6,676 nt of DNA from Hydrogenothermaceae bacterium (lineage in GTDB: Bacteria > Aquificota > Aquificia > Aquificales > Hydrogenothermaceae), in NCBI GenBank assembly GCA_026984355.1, contig JALSSG010000254.1:1-6676 (forward strand), read 5' to 3'. Below, piece by piece: positions 1 through 5,124 of the stretch. The translations under genes were made by a program, and so were the position numbers. The notes under the pieces are model-generated. The model had not been told where the DNA came from and ran no database searches. It was given only the letters and a program-made list of their open reading frames with translations. Positions within the stretch are counted from its first letter, which is position 1. Every line of letters begins with the position of its first letter.

Positions 1-73
1 CTAAGCACAGCAAAACAAAATTATATTATGTTCTTTAATGAATATAAATCAATATGTTCACTATTAAACTTAA

Positions 74-90
74 TGTAAAAATTCATTACA
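74..90. promoter_or_regulatory. Operator-like palindrome, copy 1 (TGTAA-N7-TTACA)
   Basis: Left arm TGTAA at 74-78 and right arm TTACA at 86-90 are perfect inverted repeats around a 7-nt centre. The same arms and spacing recur at 94 and 176, which argues for a binding site of a dimeric regulator rather than random AT-rich sequence. The regulator is unknown; I do not match the site to a named family. Confidence 0.45.
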
Positions 91-93
91 AAC

Positions 94-110
94 TGTAAAA
101 AAATTTTACA
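94..110. promoter_or_regulatory. Operator-like palindrome, copy 2 (TGTAA-N7-TTACA, extended arms)
   Basis: This is the most symmetric copy: TGTAAAA (94-100), AAA, TTTTACA (104-110), a perfect 7-bp inverted repeat. It starts 20 nt after copy 1, about two helical turns, so two dimers would lie on the same face of the DNA. It could fold as an RNA hairpin, but with seven A-T-dominated pairs it would be weak. Confidence 0.5.
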
Positions 111-175
111 AATCGAGTTTTTTTTTAATTTTTCTTTAAATAACATAAAGTTAATGTTCGTTAACAAAAAAATAA

Positions 176-192
176 TGTAAATTTCTTTTACA
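176..192. promoter_or_regulatory. Operator-like palindrome, copy 3 (TGTAA-N7-TTACA)
   Basis: TGTAA (176-180) and TTACA (188-192) flank a 7-nt centre, exactly as in copies 1 and 2. A degenerate partner, TGTAA-N7-AGACA, follows at 197-213, 21 nt downstream. The layout thus repeats as two pairs of sites with 20- and 21-nt offsets. Confidence 0.45.
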
Positions 193-230
193 AAAATGTA
201 AACGACATAGACAATACATGCATAAGGAAA

Positions 231-250
231 AATACATAAAAATACATAAA
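231..250 (+). repeat. Tandem duplication of the 10-mer AATACATAAA
   Basis: Two exact adjacent copies of AATACATAAA lie at 231-240 and 241-250, and a related ATACATGCATAA sits just upstream from 214. This may be replication slippage or a direct-repeat binding site; nothing distinguishes the two from sequence alone. Confidence 0.6.
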
Positions 251-282
251 TATAGAGACTTACAAAAATATGGCATTATAAT

Positions 283-311
283 TGCTTTGATTGAGAATAT
301 CTCACTATAAA
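283..311 (+). promoter_or_regulatory. Candidate promoter of the secreted-protein gene, with palindrome in the spacer
   Basis: A -35-like TTGCTT (283-288) and a -10-like TATAAA (306-311) are separated by 17 bp. The predicted start near 318 would leave a short leader just long enough for the AGGAGG ribosome site at 323-328. The spacer contains the perfect inverted repeat TGAGA-ATA-TCTCA (292-304), placed where a bound protein could block or remodel the promoter. Bases 290-310 also align with 17 of 21 positions of the dnaJ promoter region (1932-1952). The -35 box is a weak match (TTG only), so an activator could be needed. Confidence 0.5.
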
Positions 312-334
312 CCTTATTAGACAGGAGGAATTAT

Positions 335-1843
335 ATGATAAAAAAATATTTAAAAGGTATCTTTTTAGGCTCTTTAATAGCTGTAGGACTGGCAAGTGCT
401 ACCGGAAATTCAACAAACTATGACCTTAGATGCGTTCCTGATTTTAATCTACCAGACCAGTGGATAACTACTTATGTAGGTCCTCAAACACCCCTTTACA
501 CAAGAACATTTAAATTTCTGGATATAGTAGATGACTATAAATACGATGTAAAGAATAATCAGACTTACTATGTATGGTGTATGGACCAGAATATGCCTGT
601 AGCTACAGGCTATCTGCATTCTGTCTGGCTTTATAATCTTGATGAAGATTTACCAGATACTATGGTAGACGTTCCAAAAGGACATATAACTGTAGAAGAC
701 CTATTTAGAAAAAACTATTTAGGCGATTATATAGAGTTTGATAAAATCCTATACGTCATAAATCATAGAGATGGATACGGAAAACCAGAAGTACAAGAAG
801 CAATTTGGTACTACTCAATGGGAGCTGACCAATTTACTCCTCACTCTAACCTATACTTAAATTTAGTAAATGAAGCTGAAACATACGGAGACGACTATAT
901 ACCACCTCCTGGAGGAAAATGGATATTATTTGCATATACAATCGTTAAAGAAGATACTCCACACTATCCTGCTGGAACTATAGCTCAGCCCTTCTTAATG
1001 GAAATAGATATACCAGAGTGTACAAATACAAAATCTCAAGGATACTGGAAAAACCACCCTGATAGCTGGCCTGTAGATTCACTTGTTTTAGGAAATAGAA
1101 CGTACAGTAAAGATGAGCTTCTATCGCTTTTAAAGAAGAAAAAGTACAAAAAGAGTGATGCAAGTATCATATTAGCTAAACAATTAATCGCTGCTAAATT
1201 AAACGTACTAAACGGAGCAAATGCATCTGATGAAGTTCTTGATGCAATAGACCAGGCAGACCAACTTATAGCAGACAATTGCTCGAAACTTCCATGTAAG
1301 GTAAAACCTAGCTGTCCTTTAGGACAAGAAATGATAGCTCTTGCACAGATATTAGAAGAATTTAATACGAGTGAAAATGATTACTGTAAATGTTATTACG
1401 GAATAGATGATGGCAACCAAAATGGCAATGGAAATTACAATGATAACGACAATGATAATGACAATGAGAACATGAATAGTAATAATAACGCAAATAATAA
1501 CTGCAATGATAATGGAAATGACAATGCAAATGATAATGATAACGATAACGACAATGGAAACTATAACGGAAACAGTAACGATAATGATAATGACAATATA
1601 AACGATAATAATAACTACAACGGCAATAGCAACGGAAACTATAATGGAAATTATAACGACAACAGCAATGACAACGATAATGATAATGGAAATTATAACG
1701 GAAACGACAATGATAATTATAACGACAACAGCAACGATAATGACAACGATAACGATAACGATAATGGAAACTACAATGGAAATGACAATGATAATGATAA
1801 TGACAACGAAAACATGAACAGCAATTGTAATTCTGATGACTAA
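335..1843 (+). CDS. Secreted protein with thioester-domain-like region, GYWKNHP module and Asn-rich X-N repeat tail
   Basis: This is a 502-residue exported protein of unrecognised specific function. The ATG is preceded by AGGAGG with a 6-nt gap. Residues 1-22 form a Sec signal peptide (lysines, hydrophobic core, ASA before residue 23). Residues about 30-228 resemble Cys-Gln thioester domains of Gram-positive surface adhesins: WCMDQ with Cys82, then ILYVINH (138-144) and VQEAIWYYS (153-161) with Gln154. In that family the Cys and Gln side chains form an internal thioester that can couple covalently to surface amines. Residues 229-353 carry SQGYWKNHPDSWPV (234-247), a motif I associate with secreted bacterial proteins, plus cysteines at 229, 316, 321, 327, 351 and 353. 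Residues 360-499 are 70 perfect X-Asn pairs (30 Asp-Asn, 13 Gly-Asn, 8 Tyr-Asn). No LPXTG signal or membrane anchor is visible. It appears monocistronic, ending at a strong terminator. An adhesin or surface/matrix protein is my inference. Confidence 0.85.
   Translation: MIKKYLKGIFLGSLIAVGLASATGNSTNYDLRCVPDFNLPDQWITTYVGPQTPLYTRTFKFLDIVDDYKYDVKNNQTYYVWCMDQNMPVATGYLHSVWLYNLDEDLPDTMVDVPKGHITVEDLFRKNYLGDYIEFDKILYVINHRDGYGKPEVQEAIWYYSMGADQFTPHSNLYLNLVNEAETYGDDYIPPPGGKWILFAYTIVKEDTPHYPAGTIAQPFLMEIDIPECTNTKSQGYWKNHPDSWPVDSLVLGNRTYSKDELLSLLKKKKYKKSDASIILAKQLIAAKLNVLNGANASDEVLDAIDQADQLIADNCSKLPCKVKPSCPLGQEMIALAQILEEFNTSENDYCKCYYGIDDGNQNGNGNYNDNDNDNDNENMNSNNNANNNCNDNGNDNANDNDNDNDNGNYNGNSNDNDNDNINDNNNYNGNSNGNYNGNYNDNSNDNDNDNGNYNGNDNDNYNDNSNDNDNDNDNDNGNYNGNDNDNDNDNENMNSNCNSDD
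1412..1831 (+). repeat. Hexanucleotide-periodic coding repeat: 70 uninterrupted X-Asn dipeptides
   Basis: Every second codon from residue 361 to 499 is Asn (AAT or AAC) without exception. The alternating codon is Asp 30, Gly 13, Tyr 8, Ser 6, Asn 3, two each of Glu, Met, Ala and Cys, and one each of Ile and Gln. AAT/AAC and GAT/GAC are mixed throughout, so it is not a fresh DNA-level expansion. Longer units recur: Gly-Asn-Tyr-Asn-Gly-Asn appears repeatedly, and a seven-pair block ending Glu-Asn-Met-Asn-Ser-Asn occurs near both ends (1442-1483 and 1784-1825). Likely an extended acidic, possibly cation-binding stalk or tail; the role is inferred. Confidence 0.95.
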
Positions 1844-1855
1844 TATCTTCAATAC

Positions 1856-1884
1856 AGGCTTGCTCAGGCAAGCCTTCTTTTTTT
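1856..1884 (+). terminator. Intrinsic (rho-independent) terminator
   Basis: A perfect 8-bp stem AGGCTTGC/GCAAGCCT (1856-1863 with 1868-1875) closes a TCAG loop and is followed by TC and seven T (1878-1884). It lies 12 nt past the stop codon of the secreted-protein gene and separates it from the dnaJ cluster. It is the only GC-rich hairpin I see in the intergenic DNA. Confidence 0.92.
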
Positions 1885-1931
1885 CTCCTTAATATGTTTC
1901 TCCATATATTTTATAAACCTCCACTAAAAAA

Positions 1932-1952
1932 CTTGACAATATCACACTAAAA
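1932..1952. promoter_or_regulatory. Degenerate HAIR-like (HspR operator) element
   Basis: The actinobacterial HspR operator is CTTGAGT-N7-ACTCAAG. Here CTTGACA (1932-1938), 7 nt, then ACTAAAA (1946-1952) matches 10 of 14 consensus positions at the exact spacing. hspR is the second gene of the same cluster, making autoregulation plausible. The arms are poorly symmetric with each other (3 of 7 pairs), and in AT-rich DNA some agreement is expected by chance, so this is tentative. Confidence 0.4.
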
Positions 1953-1961
1953 TTATATATT
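1933..1961 (+). promoter_or_regulatory. Promoter of the dnaJ-hspR cluster
   Basis: A perfect sigma-70-type -35 box TTGACA (1933-1938) is followed after exactly 17 bp by TATATT (1956-1961). Transcription should start near 1968, giving a leader of about 25 nt. It lies between the upstream terminator and dnaJ, as expected for an independent transcription unit. A HAIR-like element overlaps the -35 box and spacer, so a repressor bound there would exclude RNA polymerase. Confidence 0.75.
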
Positions 1962-1982
1962 TTCATTAGATAAAAATATCTT

Positions 1983-1988
1983 AGGTGA
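1983..1988 (+). promoter_or_regulatory. Ribosome binding site that fixes the dnaJ start at 1994
   Basis: AGGTGA matches the 16S rRNA anti-SD and lies 5 nt before the ATG at 1994. The in-frame GTG at 1985 lies inside this site and has no SD of its own, so the ATG is preferred. Confidence 0.8.
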
Positions 1989-1993
1989 GAAAT

Positions 1994-3154
1994 ATGAACA
2001 AAAAAAGAGATTATTATGAAATACTTGGCGTTAGCAGAAATGCTACACAAGAAGAAATAAAAAAAGCTTATAGAAAGTTAGCAAGAAAATACCACCCTGA
2101 TTTAAATCCAAATAATAAAGAAGCAGAAGAAAAATTTAAAGAAATAAGTGAAGCTTATCAGGTTTTATCAGACCCAGAAAAAAGAAAATTATACGACCAG
2201 TATGGACATGCTGCCTTTGCAGGTGCAGGAGCTGGTACAGGTTCTGAAGGTTTTGGAGGAATAAATTTTGAAGATTTATTTGGATTTGGAGGAAGAAGAA
2301 GTAGCAGTGATTTTGGAAGCATATTTGAAGATTTAGAAGATATATTTGGAACTTTCTTTGGAGAAAGAACAAGAAAAAGAAGTTCAAGACAAACATATCA
2401 ACCAGAAAGAGGAGAAGATATATATCAAACACTTACAATATCTTTGGAAGATGCTTATCATGGAAAAACTGTAAGTCTTGAAGTGCCCAGGTATGTAATC
2501 TGCGAAAAATGTGCAGGAACAGGAGCAAAAGCTGGAAGTGAACAGAGAGTATGTCCAGAGTGTGGAGGAAGTGGACAGGTAGCGTATAGTTCTGGTTTTA
2601 TCCATATTACTCAAACCTGCCCTGAATGTAAAGGTACTGGTGTCATACAAGAACCATGTGAGGCATGTAACGGAAGAGGGCTTGTTATGACAAAAGAAAC
2701 AGTTAAAGTTAAAATTCCTCCAGGAGTAGATAATGGAACAAGACTTAGAATACCAGGTAAAGGACACAGTGGAAGATTTGGAGGAACAAGTGGAGATTTA
2801 TATGTAGTAATAAATATAAAAGAACACCCGCTTTATAAAAGAGTAGGAGATAATTTATATATAAAGGTAAATATTAAAATTACTGAAGCTATAAAAGGAA
2901 CAGAAATAGAAGTTCCATTAATAAATGGGAAAACAGAAAAAGTAAAAATACCTGCAGGAATACAAAGTGGTCAACAGGTTAGAATTCATGGAAAAGGTAT
3001 GCCAAGACTTAAATCAAAAGGATATGGAGATTTAATTGTAGTAGTAAATGTAGAAATCCCTTCTATAAAAGAATTAAGCAGAAAAGCTAAAAAATTAGTA
3101 GATGAACTTGATAATGAATTACCACCAGTAACAAAAAGATATGAAAAACCCTAA
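1994..3154 (+). CDS. dnaJ: Chaperone DnaJ (type I Hsp40)
   Basis: Cytoplasmic co-chaperone that delivers unfolded clients to DnaK and stimulates its ATPase. Starting from the ATG it has 386 residues, normal for the family. Residues 1-75 are the J domain (DYYEILGV near the start, HPD at 34-36, DQYG at 68-71). A Gly/Phe-rich linker follows (about 75-125) with several FGG and FG steps. The zinc-binding domain has four CxxCxGxG repeats at about 170-177, 187-194, 209-216 and 222-229 (CEKCAGTG, CPECGGSG, CPECKGTG, CEACNGRG). The C-terminal substrate-binding domains include IPPGVDNGTRLRIPGKG and IPAGIQSGQQVRIHGKG. The zinc-finger set makes this true DnaJ rather than CbpA. It is first in the cluster, 17 nt before hspR. 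Several ATGs and the GTG at 1985 were considered for the start; the SD decides for 1994. Confidence 0.97.
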   Translation: MNKKRDYYEILGVSRNATQEEIKKAYRKLARKYHPDLNPNNKEAEEKFKEISEAYQVLSDPEKRKLYDQYGHAAFAGAGAGTGSEGFGGINFEDLFGFGGRRSSSDFGSIFEDLEDIFGTFFGERTRKRSSRQTYQPERGEDIYQTLTISLEDAYHGKTVSLEVPRYVICEKCAGTGAKAGSEQRVCPECGGSGQVAYSSGFIHITQTCPECKGTGVIQEPCEACNGRGLVMTKETVKVKIPPGVDNGTRLRIPGKGHSGRFGGTSGDLYVVINIKEHPLYKRVGDNLYIKVNIKITEAIKGTEIEVPLINGKTEKVKIPAGIQSGQQVRIHGKGMPRLKSKGYGDLIVVVNVEIPSIKELSRKAKKLVDELDNELPPVTKRYEKP

Positions 3155-3171
3155 AAGAGAGGTGGAAAGCC

Positions 3172-3615
3172 ATGAGAAAAAGAAAAGATGAAAAATATAG
3201 TAAAAAAGAACCTATATATATGATTGGTGCAGTATCAAGAATGTTTAACATACATCCTCAAACTCTAAGACTATATGAAAGGGAAGGTTTACTTACACCT
3301 TCAAGAACAGAGGGGAAAACAAGGCTTTACTCCCAAGAAGACATAGAGAAACTTGAATTTATACTGTTTTTAACCAGAGAACTGGGAGTTAACCTCGCAG
3401 GAGTTGATGCTATTTTGAGAATGAAAGAACAGATAGAGCAACTTCAAAAACAGATAGAATATCTTTTAAATTTCATTCAAGAAGAACTTCAAAAAAAATA
3501 TGAAGGTGATACAGAAAAGCAGAAAAATGCCCTTGTCAAACTATCAAAAGTAGAGCTTATTAAAGTAGATGAATATATGTATAATAAGTACAGAAATAAG
3601 GAAGAACAGGAGTAA
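3172..3615 (+). CDS. hspR: MerR-family heat-shock transcriptional repressor HspR
   Basis: This 147-residue DNA-binding protein should repress chaperone genes and be relieved on heat stress. A basic N-terminus precedes the MerR winged helix-turn-helix: YMIGAVSRMF (16-25), HPQTLRLYEREGLL (28-41), then the wing PSRTEGKTRLYS (43-54). The ELGVNLAGVDAIL segment (70-82) is the part I regard as diagnostic of HspR over other MerR proteins. A Gln/Glu-rich coiled coil (about 83-109) should mediate dimerisation, and the tail is short and charged with no Cys effector-binding motif. GAGAGGTGG before the ATG serves as the ribosome site. In Streptomyces HspR uses DnaK as co-repressor, and in Helicobacter a CbpA-HspR pairing is known; here it is paired with full-length DnaJ. 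The HAIR-like element at 1932-1952 suggests autoregulation. Confidence 0.92.
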   Translation: MRKRKDEKYSKKEPIYMIGAVSRMFNIHPQTLRLYEREGLLTPSRTEGKTRLYSQEDIEKLEFILFLTRELGVNLAGVDAILRMKEQIEQLQKQIEYLLNFIQEELQKKYEGDTEKQKNALVKLSKVELIKVDEYMYNKYRNKEEQE

Positions 3616-3627
3616 AATTAAAGTTTA

Positions 3628-4461
3628 ATGAAAAAAATTATCTGTGAGATAAATGAACCTCTTTTTGAAGATTTTTTGATAGAGTTAAATGGATATGGAT
3701 TTGAAATATTACAAAGAGATAAAGATAAGATAAAGTTTGCAGTATATGCAGATGAAACAGACTTTGAAAATACAAAAGAAATGGTTAACTGCGTTTTTAA
3801 AGATTTAGGTAGTGGAGAAATAGTCAATATTGAAAACATAAAAGAAGAAGATTGGGAAAATATATGGAAGGAAAACTTTACCCCTATAAAGATAAACCCA
3901 TTTTTGATAATTCCTGAGTGGGAAGTTTATAAAGGAAAAGAATACATACCTATAAAAATACATATAGGAAAGGCTTTTGGCACTGGGCTACACCCTTCAA
4001 CTCAGATAATACTTAAACTTATTCCTAAATATATACAAAAAGATAAAAGTGTAATAGATATAGGAACAGGAACAGGAATTTTGGCAATAGCAGCAAAAAA
4101 ATTGGGAGCAAATCCTGTAATAGCGATAGATATAGATAAATATGCAGTAGAAGAATGTGAATTAAATGCCTGGGAAAATGAAGTAAAAATAAAATGTCTT
4201 CAATTATCAGTTGAACAAGTAAAAAATCAATATGATATAGCAATAGCAAACCTTCAAATAGAAATATTTAGAAGGTATATTGACAAAATATCAAACCTAT
4301 TTAAAGAATATCTTTTAGCCTCTGGTATATTTAAAGAAGAAAAAGATGAATTTTTAAACCTTTTAGATAAAAAAAACCTTAAGGTAACTGATATACTATC
4401 AATGAGTGAACAAAATAAACCAGAGGATAAATGGTATGGATTTGTTATCCAACATAAATAA
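3628..4461 (+). CDS. prmA: Ribosomal protein L11 methyltransferase
   Basis: SAM-dependent enzyme that trimethylates amino groups of ribosomal protein L11. The 277 residues are slightly short of typical PrmA (about 290). An N-terminal substrate-recognition domain (about 1-70) leads to EDWENIWKENFTPI (74-87), then GKAFGTGLHPST (114-125), the conserved signature before the Rossmann fold. SAM-binding motif I is VIDIGTGTGILAIAA (142-156), the acidic motif II residue lies in AIDID (166-170), and the ANLQIEI segment (207-213) is the catalytic-site loop. ASGIF (231-235) and the late W269 also fit. The start is the only ATG after an in-frame stop at 3619; its SD is poor (nearest AGGAG at 3608-3612, 15 nt away), so translation probably couples to hspR 12 nt upstream. 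prmA next to dnaJ is also found in Bacillus-type dnaK operons. Confidence 0.95.
   Translation: MKKIICEINEPLFEDFLIELNGYGFEILQRDKDKIKFAVYADETDFENTKEMVNCVFKDLGSGEIVNIENIKEEDWENIWKENFTPIKINPFLIIPEWEVYKGKEYIPIKIHIGKAFGTGLHPSTQIILKLIPKYIQKDKSVIDIGTGTGILAIAAKKLGANPVIAIDIDKYAVEECELNAWENEVKIKCLQLSVEQVKNQYDIAIANLQIEIFRRYIDKISNLFKEYLLASGIFKEEKDEFLNLLDKKNLKVTDILSMSEQNKPEDKWYGFVIQHK
4422..4427 (+). promoter_or_regulatory. Ribosome binding site that fixes the deoC start at 4436
   Basis: AGAGGA lies inside the end of prmA, 8 nt before ATG 4436. An in-frame GTG at 4406 would add ten residues (to SNINKY) not expected of the family and has no SD in front of it. Confidence 0.7.
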
Positions 4462-5104
4462 ATATATAGACCACTCCGCTTTAAAACCATATTTAACCTA
4501 TCAGGATATAGAAAAAGCCTGTCAGGAAGCCATTAAATATAATTTTCACAGTGTATGTGTAAATCCATTTTTTGTAAGAAAAGCTTATGAAATACTTAAA
4601 AATACAGATATAAAAGTATGTAGCGTAGTAGGTTTCCCTCTTGGAGCAAATACTCTAAAAACAAAACTTATAGAAGCAACAACAGCTTTTGCAGATGGAG
4701 CAAAAGAATTAGATATTGTATGGAATATAGGAGCTTTTAAATCTGGCGATTATACTTATGTAGAGGAAGAAATAAGAACTATAATCTGTTATACACAGGA
4801 TTGTATCCATAAAGTTATAGTAGAAACAGCATATTTAACACCAAAAGAAAAAGAAAAAGCAGTAGATATAGTTATAAACTCTGGTGCACAATTTATAAAA
4901 ACAAGTACAGGATTTGCTCCTTTAGGAGCAACTATAGAAGATGTAAAGTTATTTAAAAAACTGTCGAAAAGTAAGATTAAGGTTAAAGCATCAGGTGGAA
5001 TAAAAGACTATAAAACTGCAGTAGATATGATTAAAGCGGGAGCTGACAGGATAGGAACAAGTAGCAGTGTAAAAATAATGGAGGAGCTATTTAACTTAAC
5101 TTAA
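4436..5104 (+). CDS. deoC: Deoxyribose-phosphate aldolase
   Basis: Cytoplasmic class I aldolase that splits 2-deoxyribose 5-phosphate into glyceraldehyde 3-phosphate and acetaldehyde, the last step of deoxynucleoside catabolism. It has 222 residues from ATG 4436, the short bacterial/archaeal DeoC size. It starts at once with the family N-terminus (NKYIDHSALKP). Catalytic landmarks are D93 in KELDIVWNIGAF, the Schiff-base K155 in FIKTSTGF, and K184 in VKASGGIK; GADRIGTSS near the end is the phosphate-binding loop. The ORF begins 26 bp inside prmA, a coupling overlap. No other nucleoside-salvage gene is visible, so the pairing with prmA and chaperone genes looks like operon packing rather than a pathway. 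Its 3' end carries the TTAAC repeat that also encodes the last residues FNLT. Confidence 0.96.
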   Translation: MDLLSNINKYIDHSALKPYLTYQDIEKACQEAIKYNFHSVCVNPFFVRKAYEILKNTDIKVCSVVGFPLGANTLKTKLIEATTAFADGAKELDIVWNIGAFKSGDYTYVEEEIRTIICYTQDCIHKVIVETAYLTPKEKEKAVDIVINSGAQFIKTSTGFAPLGATIEDVKLFKKLSKSKIKVKASGGIKDYKTAVDMIKAGADRIGTSSSVKIMEELFNLT

Positions 5105-5105
5105 C
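5091..5105 (+). repeat. Pentanucleotide tandem repeat (TTAAC)x3 across the deoC stop
   Basis: Three exact TTAAC units followed by TTA span the last codons and TAA stop of deoC. Gain or loss of a unit would shift the final codons and could change the 20-nt gap to the sensor gene. It is short and may simply be chance. Confidence 0.6.
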
Positions 5106-5124
5106 TTAGATATATAGGGGTCAA

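Larger units (their letters stand above)
1..334. other. AT-rich non-coding leader region upstream of the secreted-protein gene
   Basis: No credible coding sequence is present on either strand; the open stretches are only a few codons long. The region contains three TGTAA-N7-TTACA palindromes, a degenerate fourth, a tandem 10-bp repeat (231-250), three ATGTTC hexamers (28, 54, 154), a run of nine T (118-126), and a promoter with ribosome binding site at the right end. The density of symmetric elements suggests a regulatory region, possibly shared with a divergent gene left of the window, which cannot be seen. Confidence 0.7.

Noticed and set aside
94..126. Hairpin TGTAAAA/TTTTACA followed by a T run as a terminator of an upstream gene
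   Set aside because: The stem is nearly all A-T pairs and the T run begins 8 nt after it, so it would be a poor terminator. The same palindrome recurs twice without T runs, which fits a DNA-binding site better.
291..320. TTGAGA (291-296) with TATTAG (315-320) as the promoter of the secreted-protein gene
   Set aside because: The transcript would start at about 327, within the AGGAGG ribosome site. TTGCTT/TATAAA leaves a usable leader.
978..1278. Minus-strand open frames inside the secreted-protein gene
   Set aside because: No ribosome site and no family resemblance; the + strand frame has clear domain motifs over the same bases.
1412..1831. CRISPR array or minisatellite of non-coding type
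   Set aside because: No spacers or conserved repeat units of CRISPR size; the region is an in-frame continuation of a coding sequence with period 6.
1800..1843. Cell-wall sorting signal (LPXTG plus membrane helix) at the C-terminus of the thioester-like protein
   Set aside because: The protein ends in Asn-Cys-Asn-Ser-Asp-Asp with no hydrophobic segment or LPXTG-type motif.
1352..1871. Two long overlapping open frames on the minus strand opposite the Asn tail (166 and 169 codons)
   Set aside because: They are by-products of the hexanucleotide periodicity: reversed Asn/Asp codons read as endless Ile/Val or as Tyr/His/Cys/Arg. They lack a plausible start context and any recognisable domain.
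1985..1993. GTG at 1985 as the dnaJ start
   Set aside because: It lies inside the AGGTGA ribosome site and would add only Met-Arg-Asn; ATG 1994 has correct spacing and gives the usual DnaJ N-terminus.
4406..4435. GTG at 4406 as the deoC start
   Set aside because: No SD before it and ten extra residues unlike the family; AGAGGA at 4422-4427 supports ATG 4436.
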